Source of the DNA: Desulfovibrio sp.
Lineage (GTDB): Bacteria; Desulfobacterota; Desulfovibrionia; Desulfovibrionales; Desulfovibrionaceae
DNA: 9,789 nucleotides
Direction of reading: 5' to 3'
Assembly: GCA_009773975.1 (NCBI GenBank)
Contig: VSMX01000086.1
Span: 1-9,789 of the forward strand
In this document: in pieces, positions 1-7,334 of the stretch
Numbering within the stretch: position 1 is the stretch's first letter
How the letters are laid out: the number at the start of each line of letters is the position of its first letter
The notes under the pieces: model-generated
Databases searched by the model: none
Seen by the model: only the letters and a program-made list of their open reading frames with translations
What the model was told of the DNA's origin: nothing
Position numbers and translations under genes: made by a program

Positions 1-50
1 CCCTTGATCCCAGGGGGCTTTTCAATCCCACGAAAATGGTGGAGATTTAA
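1..50 (+). CDS. FAD-linked D-lactate/glycolate-type dehydrogenase, C-terminal end only (partial)
   Basis: Only the last 15 codons lie in the window, in the frame starting at base 3 and ending with TAA at 48-50. They read LDPRGLFNPTKMVEI. This matches the typical C-terminus of GlcD/Dld-type FAD-binding oxidases (family pattern roughly DPxGxxNPxK). The next gene starts 3 nt after this stop and encodes the Fe-S/CCG-domain partner usually found directly downstream of such a flavoprotein, so the two are probably co-transcribed and translationally coupled. By family knowledge the protein would oxidise D-lactate (or glycolate) to the 2-oxo acid using FAD. The rest of the gene lies to the left of the window. 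The short tail supports the family but does not decide the substrate. Confidence 0.72.
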   Translation, partial: LDPRGLFNPTKMVEI

Positions 51-53
51 TCA

Positions 54-1349
54 ATGAACAATCTGCAAGCATTGGCCCAGCGCCTCATGGCGCTGGACGA
101 CAAAATAGCTGTCTGCATGCGCTGCGGAATGTGCCAGTCTGTATGTCCGACATTCAGGACTTATTATCAGGAAGCTGACGTTGCCCGTGGCAGACTTGTG
201 TTGATCAATAACCTGGCCCATATGCTGCTCAAAGATCCAGAGGCTCTTGCTGAAAAATTGGGACGTTGCCTGCTTTGCTCTTCCTGTCAGTCTGTTTGTC
301 CTCCTGGCGTAAAAATAATGGAAATTTTCAGGGAAGCCAGGGAAGTAGTGTACGGCTATCTTGGCTTGAGCCCAATCAAAAAACTGATTTTCAGGGCCGT
401 GTTGCCGAATTCCGGTCTTTTTAATTTCGTTATCAGGGCAGGCGCCCCAATTCAGGGAATGCTTTTCAAAAAAACGCATGATGCCCAGGGAACGGTTTGC
501 GCCCCGATGTTCGATTTCCTGATTGGCGACAGGCATATCAAACCTCTTGCCAAAAAACCCCTGCATTCCATTCTGGGCAAGGTTGATGAGCCCAGAAAAG
601 AAGGTGGAATAAAGGTCGCATTTTTTCCCGGCTGCGTTGGCGACAAGATGTATGTTGATATGTCGCTGGCTTGCATAAAGGTGTTCAGGCACCACGATGT
701 CGCCATCTTTATTCCTGAAAAACAGATCTGCTGCGGGATTCCCGCCGTATGCTCCGGCGATGCCGCTGGCATGCTCAAGGAACTTAAAGTCAATCTGGAG
801 GAATTCGCCAAAAGCGACTATGATTATGTGGTTACGCCGTGCGCAACCTGTACCTCCACAATAAAGGAATTATGGCCGGAATACGCGGAACGCATTGGTG
901 AAAAAGAAAAGCAGCTTGCTCGGGACATTGCCATGAAAACAATGGATATCAATGTTTTCATGGTTGAAGTACTCGGCGTCAAGGCAACCGAATCACCAAC
1001 AGCCTCAGCTACGCCTGTCACCTATCATGACCCGTGCCATCTGGTCCGATCCCTTGGCGTAACAAGTGAGCCGCGAGAAGTCCTGAAGGCAAATCCACAA
1101 TACAAATTTGTGGAAATGAACGATCATGACAAATGCTGTGGAAATGGCGGTTCTTTCAATCTTCTCCATTATGAGTTTTCACGCAAAATTGGTCAAAGAA
1201 AGAGGGATAATGTCATTGCAAGCGGCGCGAGGATTGTTGCGACAAGCTGCCCTGCATGCATGATGCAGCTTGAGGATGTTTTGTCCCAAAATAAAGATGG
1301 CGTGTTGGTAAAACATACTGTTCAGCTTTATGCCGAGTCCCTGGATTAA
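54..1349 (+). CDS. Fe-S electron-transfer subunit of D-lactate/glycolate-type dehydrogenase (two 4Fe-4S motifs plus two CCG domains)
   Basis: The 431-residue protein has the layout of GlcF-like oxidoreductase subunits. Two Cx2Cx2Cx3CP motifs for 4Fe-4S clusters lie at C21/C24/C27/C31 and C72/C75/C78/C82. Two cysteine-rich (CCG) domains follow. The first has FFPGC (C194), CCG (C226-C227) and TPCATC (C263, C266). The second has DPCH (C328), CCGNGG (C361-C362) and SCPAC (C399, C402). No signal peptide or membrane segment is visible, so it is probably cytoplasmic or membrane-associated. It should accept electrons from the flavoprotein that ends 3 nt upstream and pass them to the quinone pool or another carrier. 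The ATG at 54 is preceded by GGAG at about 41-44. The length fits the family (about 400-440). D-lactate rather than glycolate as substrate is inferred from the lactate genes next door. Confidence 0.85.
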   Translation: MNNLQALAQRLMALDDKIAVCMRCGMCQSVCPTFRTYYQEADVARGRLVLINNLAHMLLKDPEALAEKLGRCLLCSSCQSVCPPGVKIMEIFREAREVVYGYLGLSPIKKLIFRAVLPNSGLFNFVIRAGAPIQGMLFKKTHDAQGTVCAPMFDFLIGDRHIKPLAKKPLHSILGKVDEPRKEGGIKVAFFPGCVGDKMYVDMSLACIKVFRHHDVAIFIPEKQICCGIPAVCSGDAAGMLKELKVNLEEFAKSDYDYVVTPCATCTSTIKELWPEYAERIGEKEKQLARDIAMKTMDINVFMVEVLGVKATESPTASATPVTYHDPCHLVRSLGVTSEPREVLKANPQYKFVEMNDHDKCCGNGGSFNLLHYEFSRKIGQRKRDNVIASGARIVATSCPACMMQLEDVLSQNKDGVLVKHTVQLYAESLD

Positions 1350-1377
1350 CATTTTTGGGATATTTCCCGGTATTATC

Positions 1378-1405
1378 TTTCAGCCTGCATTAAGCAGGCC
1401 TGAAA
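1378..1405 (+). other. Intergenic hairpin between the D-lactate and L-lactate gene pairs
   Basis: TTTCAGCCTGC (1378-1388) pairs with GCAGG-C-CTGAAA (1394-1405) around the loop ATTAA, giving an 11-bp stem with one bulged C. No T-run follows on the + strand, so it does not look like a complete intrinsic terminator. It may be an attenuator or an mRNA-processing or stability element. The rest of the 167-nt gap (1350-1516) is AT-rich and shows only a weak -10-like TATATT near 1488, with no convincing -35, just before lutC. Confidence 0.5.
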
Positions 1406-1516
1406 ATCGGGAACAGATTCAAACGTTATTGATTAGCCGTAACAGACACAGATGTGGTATGAACATTTCTGTCAAATTTGCAGTGTTATATTGGCTCTAC
1501 CCATAAGGAGAAAAAT

Positions 1517-2161
1517 ATGCCCACAGTAAACCCGGAACTTGTCGAGGCATTTTGCGCCAAGGCGGCTCTGGTAAATGCGGTTGTGCAGGAATTGCCCAAT
1601 ATGGAGGCCACGTTGCAATATGAGGTTGACGTATGTGAGCAAAAATCTCCTGCTGAAATGCTGGATGATGAACCAGGAACGCCCAAAGGACCTTTGGGGC
1701 CAAACAAGGTTCCCACAAGAGTTCAGAAAATTGTTGCCGCGCCCTCTCTTGATGACGCAGATTATGCAGTTCTTGAAAAGGAATGCCAGGAAAAAGGTTT
1801 TCTTTGCATAAAGAATGGCCTTCGCAAGTACCTGGCTGGTATTGATGTTGGTCTTTCCTTTGCGGAAGCTGGCGTTGCGGCCAGCGGCACATGCATGGTT
1901 GACAATGATAATGAAGATGTTCGCCTTGCGGGCATGATTTCCGAAATCAATATCATTGTCCTCAAAAAATCAGAGATTTATCCTGATCTACCATCCATTG
2001 CCGACCTGCTGCGCAAAAGAATGAGTTCCTATCTTGGCACATTCACCACCCTCATTACAGGACCAAGCAGGACAGCGGATATTGAAAGAGTTGCAGCTGT
2101 AGGGGTACATGGCCCGCTTGAATTGCATATCATACTTTTGGAGGATCAGCACAATGCATGA
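1517..2161 (+). CDS. lutC: LutC-like lactate utilization protein (LUD domain)
   Basis: The 214-residue protein belongs to the LutC/YkgG (LUD, formerly DUF162) family, a required part of the LutABC/LldEFG L-lactate dehydrogenase whose biochemical role is not settled. The family's C-terminal signature GPSRTADIE lies at residues 182-190, followed by GVHGPLELHIILLED. An AEAGVAASGT stretch at 116-125 corresponds to the family's 'A.AETGT' core. No cysteine cluster or membrane segment is present. The ATG at 1517 is chosen because AAGGAG sits at 1505-1510 with a 6-nt gap. An in-frame ATG 13 codons upstream (1478) lacks a ribosome site, and its extra residues do not resemble the family. The TGA at 2159-2161 overlaps the start of the next gene by 8 nt, so the two are almost certainly co-translated. 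Confidence 0.85.
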   Translation: MPTVNPELVEAFCAKAALVNAVVQELPNMEATLQYEVDVCEQKSPAEMLDDEPGTPKGPLGPNKVPTRVQKIVAAPSLDDADYAVLEKECQEKGFLCIKNGLRKYLAGIDVGLSFAEAGVAASGTCMVDNDNEDVRLAGMISEINIIVLKKSEIYPDLPSIADLLRKRMSSYLGTFTTLITGPSRTADIERVAAVGVHGPLELHIILLEDQHNA

Positions 2162-4304
2162 AGCTCCCGGTTCATTGGGCGATTATAGAAAACAGATTGA
2201 TGACGCGCTGAACGATGACTTTTTGAGACGCACTCTGGATACGTTTGCTGTTGCATACAAGGCCAATCGCAAAGCTGTATTTGAGGAAATAGACGAACAT
2301 GGCCTGATCAGACAGATCGCCGATGCCAAGGACGATGCCTGCAAACACATGGAAGAACTGTATGAACAGTTCAAAGGCGAAGCGGAAAAACGCGGCGTGA
2401 TTGTGCACAGGGCAAAAGACGCGGAGGAAGCAAACAATATCATTGTCCAGATTGCGAAGGAAAACAAAGCCAAGTTTATCATCAAGTCAAAATCAATGAC
2501 GGCAGAAGAAATCCAGCTCAATCACGCTCTGGAAGATGCCGGCATGGTTGTTGATGAAACAGATCTGGGTGAATGGATTATCCAGCTGAGGCATGAAGGC
2601 CCGTCGCACATGGTCATGCCTGCCATCCATCTTTCCCGCTACCAGGTCGCGGATGATTTTGAAAAGGAAACAGGCGAGGCTCAGGACAGGGAAGATATTC
2701 AGAAGCTTGTCAAAACAGCTCGTGTACAGTTACGGCGCAAGTTTATTGCTGCGGATATGGGAATTTCGGGGTGCAACTTTGCCATTGCCGAAAATGCAGC
2801 CGTGACAACTGTTACCAATGAAGGCAATGCGCGCATGGTTACTACCCTTCCCCGTGTGCATGTTGCCCTGGTAGGGCTGGACAAACTTGTTCCCACGCTG
2901 GATGTGGCCCTGACCGCTTTGCAGGTTTTGCCCAGAAACGCGACTGCCCAACGTTTGACTTCTTATGTCAGCTTTATTAATGGCCGGGTCAATTGCGATG
3001 CCGCGCCGGAACATAAAAAGACCATGCATGTGGTTTTTCTGGATAACGGCCGCACCGAAATTGCAAAGGATCCTGTTTTTTCGCAAATTTTCCGCTGTGT
3101 TCGTTGTGGAGCCTGTGCCAACGTTTGTCCGGTTTTCCGCCTCGTCGGCGGCCACAAGATGGGCTATATCTACATTGGCGCAATAGGTCTTATTCTTACC
3201 TATTTCTTCCATGGCAAGGACAAGGCCAAAGTCCTTTGCCAAAATTGCGTTGGTTGTGAATCCTGTGCAAATGTTTGCGCAGGCGGAATAGATTTGCCGC
3301 GATTAATTCGCGACATAAGGGCACGTGTATCGGAGGAACAGGGCGGTGGCGCACAGGCTGCGCTTCTGGCATCGGTTATGAAAAACCGCAAACTTTTCCA
3401 TACATTACTTAAATTTGCCAGCAAGGCCCAGCGTCCATTTACCGGTGGCGAGCAATTCCAGCGGCATTTGCCGGCCATGTTCCTTGGCAAACATGGTTTC
3501 AAGGCTTTGCCTGCAATAGCAAACAAGGCTTTCAGGGATATGTGGCCAGAAATGCAGCCCCGCCCGCAAAATCCGACCATGAGAATTGCCATCTTTGGTG
3601 GTTGCGCCCAGGATTTCATTTATCCTGAACAACTCAAGGCTGCCGTAAAGGTAATGGGAGCCAAAAATATTGCCATTGATTATCCCATGGAACAGACCTG
3701 TTGCGGTTTGCCAGTAGAAATGATGGGGCAGCGCAAAACTTCTGTTGATATTGCAAAACAGAACCTGGCTGCCTTTGATCCTTCAAAGTATGACTATATA
3801 GTTACCCTTTGCGCCAGCTGCGCTTCCCATCTCAAGCATACCTATCCCAAAATTCTGGAAAACGACATGAATCGGGCGGAAGCGCTTAATTTTGCCGACA
3901 AGATTATCGACTTCAGTTCCTTTATTCATGACAAGCTTGGCATGAAATCTGAAGACTTCAGGAAAACTGACGAAAAAGTAACTTATCATGCCTCCTGCCA
4001 TCTGTGCCGCGGACTGAAAGTTACCGAAGCGCCGCGTGAACTGATTGCGGATGCCGCAGAATATGTGCCCTGCAAAGAAGAAGACGTTTGTTGCGGATTT
4101 GGTGGAACCTATTCCATGAAATTTCCGGAAATCTCCGGTAACCTTATGAACAATAAAATCAAAAATATTGATGAAACTGGAGCAAGTCGCGTTGTTGTGG
4201 ATTGCCCAGGCTGCGTTATGCAAATAAAAGGCGGCATGGAAAAACAGGGGAAAAAAGTCAAAGTTCAGCATATTTCCGAACTTTTGGCAGAAAATTTAAA
4301 ATAA
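2154..4304 (+). CDS. LutB-LutA fusion: LUD domain, 4Fe-4S ferredoxin domain and CCG domains (L-lactate dehydrogenase)
   Basis: This 716-residue protein joins two Lut subunits. Residues about 50-290 form the LutB-type LUD domain, with KSKSM at 111-115 and TNEGNAR at 221-227. A ferredoxin-type region follows, with CVRCGACANVCP (C315, C318, C321, C325) and a second motif with five cysteines (C362, C365, C368, C371, C375). The last part is LutA-like: GGC (C484), CCG (C516-C517), LCASC (C553, C556), SCHLC (C615, C618), CCGFGG (C646-C647) and CPGC (C684, C687). With LutC it would form the Fe-S L-lactate dehydrogenase that makes pyruvate. The ATG at 2154 has GGAGG at 2140-2144, 9 nt upstream. An in-frame ATG at 2109 would add 15 residues from inside lutC and has no ribosome site. 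The family is well supported; substrate stereochemistry rests on knowledge of Lut proteins. Confidence 0.87.
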   Translation: MHEAPGSLGDYRKQIDDALNDDFLRRTLDTFAVAYKANRKAVFEEIDEHGLIRQIADAKDDACKHMEELYEQFKGEAEKRGVIVHRAKDAEEANNIIVQIAKENKAKFIIKSKSMTAEEIQLNHALEDAGMVVDETDLGEWIIQLRHEGPSHMVMPAIHLSRYQVADDFEKETGEAQDREDIQKLVKTARVQLRRKFIAADMGISGCNFAIAENAAVTTVTNEGNARMVTTLPRVHVALVGLDKLVPTLDVALTALQVLPRNATAQRLTSYVSFINGRVNCDAAPEHKKTMHVVFLDNGRTEIAKDPVFSQIFRCVRCGACANVCPVFRLVGGHKMGYIYIGAIGLILTYFFHGKDKAKVLCQNCVGCESCANVCAGGIDLPRLIRDIRARVSEEQGGGAQAALLASVMKNRKLFHTLLKFASKAQRPFTGGEQFQRHLPAMFLGKHGFKALPAIANKAFRDMWPEMQPRPQNPTMRIAIFGGCAQDFIYPEQLKAAVKVMGAKNIAIDYPMEQTCCGLPVEMMGQRKTSVDIAKQNLAAFDPSKYDYIVTLCASCASHLKHTYPKILENDMNRAEALNFADKIIDFSSFIHDKLGMKSEDFRKTDEKVTYHASCHLCRGLKVTEAPRELIADAAEYVPCKEEDVCCGFGGTYSMKFPEISGNLMNNKIKNIDETGASRVVVDCPGCVMQIKGGMEKQGKKVKVQHISELLAENLK

Positions 4305-4329
4305 TATCCTGAAAGCCTTACATCAGTAA

Positions 4330-4365
4330 AAAGAGTGTTGCCGGCAAATACAGGCAACACTCTTT
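4330..4365. terminator. Bidirectional rho-independent terminator between convergent lutBA and copA
   Basis: AAAGAGTGTTGCC (4330-4342) pairs perfectly with GGCAACACTCTTT (4353-4365) across a 10-nt loop. The stem is flanked by an A-run on its left (4328-4332) and a short T-run on its right, so it can terminate transcription from either side. It lies 25 nt after the lutB-lutA stop and 75 nt beyond the copA stop. The gap 4305-4440 shows nothing else. Confidence 0.85.
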
Positions 4366-4440
4366 CCATTATGAAGACAATATTTGACAGGTTGTGAACA
4401 GAATTTTTCGCACTTTCTTTTGGAAAGCTATTTCAAGCGC

Positions 4441-6960
4441 CTATTTTACAACCTCATAGCCGGCTTTTTCCACCGCTTCTTTCAGAAGGGCAATGTCAGT
4501 GTTTGCCTCACATTCCACTTCTGCCCTGTCTTTTCCGGGATTGGCATTTGCCTTGAGAACCCCTGGAACCGATAACAGGGCTTTTTCCACCATATTCTTG
4601 CAATGATCACACATCATTCCTTTAACTTCCATAATAACTTTTTCCGTTTCTGGAGTCTGTTCTTGCATTGCAATGGCTGACTGCTGATTTACCTTTGCAT
4701 CCGGAACAAGACGGGTCTTGAACCAGCGCAAGCGCAAGGCATTTGAAACAACACTTACCGAACTCATGCTCATTGCGGCCGCGGCTATCATCGGGTTCAA
4801 TACAATTTCCCATACAGGATAAAAAATTCCGGCTGCAATGGGAATGCCGGCTGCATTGTAAAAGAAGGCCCAAAAAAGATTTTCGCGTATATTGCGGATG
4901 ACCGCCCGGCTTAGCTCCACTGCCGAAACAACATCCAGAAGATCGCTTTTCATCAGGACTATATCAGCGGTTTCCATGGCAATATCAGTTCCGGCGCCAA
5001 TTGCAATGCCAACATCCGCGCTGGCAAGAGCTGGAGCATCGTTGATTCCATCTCCGACCATGGCTACCTTGCGGCCACATTCTTGCAATCTTCTGACTTC
5101 TCTTTCCTTGTCCTGGGGCAGGACTTCCGCAACTACACGCTCTATTCCAGCCTGGCGCGCAATTCCTTTTGCAGTCTGGGCATTGTCGCCAGTTAAAAGC
5201 ACAACTTCCAGCCCCAATTTTTTCAGGGAAGCCACTGCCTCGCGGCTGGAAGGCTTGATAACGTCCGCAACTGCCAGAATTCCAAGCAAACTTTTATCTT
5301 TCACGCAGAAAAGTGGCGTCTTGCCATCCCTTGCCAAGGCTTCTGCCTGGCTTACCAGTGGATTATCAATGCCCAAATTTGCAAGCATTCTGGCATTTCC
5401 AACTGCAATTACGTTTCCTGAAATATCCCCAAAAACACCTTCGCCAGCGACCTGCCTGAAATTTGTAACAGGCAGAAAATCCAGATGTTTTCCACCCGCA
5501 TCTTCAATTATTGCCGCGCCCAGGGGATGTTCCGATAGTTTTTCAAGGGAGGCGGCATAAACAAGCAAATCATTTTCACTAACATTTTTTTCAACAGGCA
5601 AAATATCCGTAACCTTTGGCTTGCCTTCGGTAACAGTACCGGTCTTGTCAAGGACGACAACATCTATCTTGCCGGCATTTTCAATTGATTCCGCCGACTT
5701 ATAAAGAATCCCCATTGATGCGCCACGGCCGGTGCCAACCATGATAGCTGTCGGAGTTGCAAGGCCCAACGCGCAGGGGCATGAAATAACAAGCACGGCA
5801 ATTGCAATGGAAATTGCAAATTCCAGGCTTTGTCCATATAACAACCATATAACGGCTGCAAGCAGGGCAATACAAATGACAGCAGGCACAAAAACAGCGC
5901 TTATTTTAGCTGCCAGGCGCCCGATTGGAGCTTTCGATGATGAAGCATCATCGACCAGCCGGATAATTTGGGCAAGGGTTGTGTCTTCTCCAACCCTTGT
6001 AGCCTTGAAAACAAAATGACCCGACAGATTTAAAGTTGCGCAATAAACCAGATCTCCCGGATTCTTTTCAACTGGCATGCTTTCCCCTGTCAACGCGGAT
6101 TCATCAAGCATCCCGTACCCTTCGTCAATTTCTCCGTCAACAGGCACATTTGCGCCAGCTTTTACGACAAGCAGGTCTCCAACGTGTATTTCTTGTAATG
6201 GTACCGTAATTTCCTTGCCATCCTTCAACAGGATGGCGGTCTTTGGGGCCAGATCCATCAATTTTGCAATAGCATCAGAAGTTTTTCGCTTGGCCCTGGC
6301 CTCAAAAAATTTACCCAAAGTGATAAGTGCCAAAATCATGGCAGCGGATTCAAAATACAGATTATGGGCATAATATTGCACAAGTTGGAAATTGCCAGCT
6401 TCAGAAGCATAGGCCATGAAATATATGGAGTGTATGCCTGAAATCACTGCTGCCCCTGAACCAATCGCAATCAGGGAATCCATATTTGGAGACCCATGCA
6501 TGAGAGTCTTGAATCCATTGGTAAAATATTTGAAATTGACGAATATGACGGGAATGGTCAGAAGAAATTGAGTAAATCCATAGACAAGACCATTATGGAC
6601 AAGAACTCGAGGCATGGGCAGGCCAAACATGTGCCCCATGCATAAAATGAATAATGGAATTGTGAAAACAAGCGATACCAGCAATCTTGTTTTCATTCGC
6701 GCTTCTTCGAGAACCTGGATATCCTCGCTCTTCCCGGCTTCCTGCGCTATTTTCTGCCGAGCTCCATATCCGGCTTTCGTTACAGCATGGATAATATCCC
6801 TGGGTGTTACAGATGCATCGTCATACTCCACTGTCATATTGTTCTTGAGTAAATTGACATCAGCCTTTGCCACACCTCCAATGCCGGACACGCATTTTTG
6901 CACCCGACTGGAGCAAGCCGCGCAGCTCATGCCTGTAACATCAAAAACTTCTTTTTTCAT
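4441..6960 (-). CDS. copA: Cu(+)-exporting P1B-type ATPase with N- and C-terminal HMA domains
   Basis: The 839-residue membrane protein pumps Cu(+) (possibly Ag(+)) out of the cytoplasm using ATP. An N-terminal HMA domain spans about 3-68 with metal-binding C13-x-x-C16. Eight likely membrane segments lie near 92-112, 128-148, 161-184, 198-218, 354-375, 380-402, 694-714 and 720-739. The actuator TGES is at 291-294, the ion-site CPC at 394-396, the phosphorylated Asp in DKTGT at D438, the SEHP histidine at H478 and GDGIND at 636-641. Y701-N702 in segment 7 and M730 with S733-S734 in segment 8 are the P1B-1 (copper) signature. A second HMA domain at about 774-839 has C784-x-x-C787. AAGGAG at 6968-6973 precedes the start by 7 nt. 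The gene stands alone and converges on the lactate genes. No copper regulator is in the window. Confidence 0.95.
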   Translation of the reverse strand: MKKEVFDVTGMSCAACSSRVQKCVSGIGGVAKADVNLLKNNMTVEYDDASVTPRDIIHAVTKAGYGARQKIAQEAGKSEDIQVLEEARMKTRLLVSLVFTIPLFILCMGHMFGLPMPRVLVHNGLVYGFTQFLLTIPVIFVNFKYFTNGFKTLMHGSPNMDSLIAIGSGAAVISGIHSIYFMAYASEAGNFQLVQYYAHNLYFESAAMILALITLGKFFEARAKRKTSDAIAKLMDLAPKTAILLKDGKEITVPLQEIHVGDLLVVKAGANVPVDGEIDEGYGMLDESALTGESMPVEKNPGDLVYCATLNLSGHFVFKATRVGEDTTLAQIIRLVDDASSSKAPIGRLAAKISAVFVPAVICIALLAAVIWLLYGQSLEFAISIAIAVLVISCPCALGLATPTAIMVGTGRGASMGILYKSAESIENAGKIDVVVLDKTGTVTEGKPKVTDILPVEKNVSENDLLVYAASLEKLSEHPLGAAIIEDAGGKHLDFLPVTNFRQVAGEGVFGDISGNVIAVGNARMLANLGIDNPLVSQAEALARDGKTPLFCVKDKSLLGILAVADVIKPSSREAVASLKKLGLEVVLLTGDNAQTAKGIARQAGIERVVAEVLPQDKEREVRRLQECGRKVAMVGDGINDAPALASADVGIAIGAGTDIAMETADIVLMKSDLLDVVSAVELSRAVIRNIRENLFWAFFYNAAGIPIAAGIFYPVWEIVLNPMIAAAAMSMSSVSVVSNALRLRWFKTRLVPDAKVNQQSAIAMQEQTPETEKVIMEVKGMMCDHCKNMVEKALLSVPGVLKANANPGKDRAEVECEANTDIALLKEAVEKAGYEVVK

Positions 6961-7031
6961 TTTCCAGCTCCTTTCAGAAATGCAATGTGCCGTACAAATA
7001 CCATTTGGAAAAAATTTGGCAATAATTCAAA

Positions 7032-7050
7032 AATCCGGTTCATCCGGATT
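7032..7050 (-). promoter_or_regulatory. Perfect 19-bp dyad at the predicted copA transcription start (candidate operator)
   Basis: On the - strand it reads AATCCGGATGAACCGGATT: arms of 7 bp (AATCCGG/CCGGATT) and a 5-bp centre. It begins about 8 nt downstream of the TATAAT box at 7058-7063, so it would overlap the start of transcription or form a hairpin at the 5' end of the roughly 90-nt leader. Such a position suits a metal-responsive repressor. The regulator family cannot be named from this. Further down the leader a direct repeat CCAAAT-N5-CCAAAT (7003-7019, - strand) is also visible. Confidence 0.45.
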
Positions 7051-7057
7051 ACTGATG

Positions 7058-7089
7058 ATTATAGCATTTTACTCATGAGAATATCTCAA
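7058..7089 (-). promoter_or_regulatory. Candidate copA promoter with extended -10 box and 20-bp spacer
   Basis: Reading the - strand, TTGAGA (7084-7089) is a possible -35 box and TATAAT (7058-7063) a perfect -10 box, extended by TG one base upstream (TGCTATAAT). The spacer is 20 bp, longer than the ideal 17, and contains the palindrome CTCATGAG (7072-7079) close to its centre. Over-long spacers with a central dyad are typical of promoters activated by MerR-family regulators such as CueR. The classical CueR box is not present, so this is inference. The box lies about 100 nt upstream of the copA start. Confidence 0.5.
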
Positions 7090-7120
7090 CGGCAAAGCAA
7101 TTTTGCCTTGAGATATTCTC
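7077..7120. repeat. 44-bp inverted repeat upstream of copA
   Basis: GAGAATATCTCAA (7077-7089) and TTGAGATATTCTC (7108-7120) are perfect 13-bp complements. Just inside them GGCAAA (7091-7096) pairs with TTTGCC (7102-7107), giving a potential 19-bp stem with one bulge and a 5-nt loop. Each arm is itself nearly symmetrical (GAGA...TCTC). The left arm contains the putative -35 box of copA. No T-run follows on either side, so it is more likely a protein-binding site or cruciform than a terminator. Confidence 0.7.
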
Positions 7121-7181
7121 GCGCGCGCCTTTGCAAGAAAAGTCGCGTTAGGGCATTTACGCAATTTTATTGCATAAATAC

Positions 7182-7197
7182 TCTAAACATGTTTAGA
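7182..7197. promoter_or_regulatory. Perfect 16-bp palindrome, candidate operator
   Basis: TCTAAACATGTTTAGA is fully self-complementary. It lies alone in AT-rich non-coding DNA, 222 nt upstream of the copA start and 280 nt upstream of the usp start. Perfect 16-bp symmetry suggests a homodimeric regulator site. I do not recognise the cognate protein. Confidence 0.4.
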
Positions 7198-7316
7198 TAG
7201 AAACTGAAACATCTATAAGAATACTTTTTAGCCAGCGTAATTTTGTATAGCATAATAATAAGCAGTCAGGCAAATTGCACTTGCAAATTCGCAATTCCCA
7301 ATGAATGGAATTTTTT

Positions 7317-7334
7317 CAAATTTTGCAAAATTTG
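7317..7334. promoter_or_regulatory. Perfect 18-bp palindrome overlapping the usp -35 box
   Basis: CAAATTTTGCAAAATTTG is fully self-complementary and covers the proposed -35 hexamer (7323-7328) of the promoter facing usp. A protein bound here would block or alter RNA polymerase access. TGTATATACA (7333-7342), another palindrome, abuts it in the spacer. AT-rich symmetry can occur by chance, so the operator role is tentative. Confidence 0.4.

Noticed and set aside
51..695. Open frame of 214 codons on the - strand opposite the Fe-S subunit gene
   Set aside because: Shadow of the + strand gene, which carries two 4Fe-4S motifs and the CCG domains.
1478..1516. Upstream start for lutC at 1478
   Set aside because: No ribosome site precedes it and the 13 extra residues are not family-like; AAGGAG is placed for the ATG at 1517.
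2109..2153. Upstream start for the LutB-LutA gene at 2109
   Set aside because: It lies within lutC without a ribosome site, while GGAGG is 9 nt before the ATG at 2154.
2730..3242. Open frame of 170 codons on the - strand inside the LutB-LutA gene
   Set aside because: It is the complement of a strongly conserved LUD/ferredoxin coding region; no family likeness or start signal.
4892..5560. Open frame of 222 codons on the + strand inside copA
   Set aside because: It is antisense to the conserved ATPase catalytic region and its composition is that of a shadow frame.
7261..7300. Sigma-54 (-24/-12) promoter suggested by GGCAAATTGCACTTGC
   Set aside because: The GG and GC elements are 12 bp or 6 bp apart instead of the required 10, so it does not fit.
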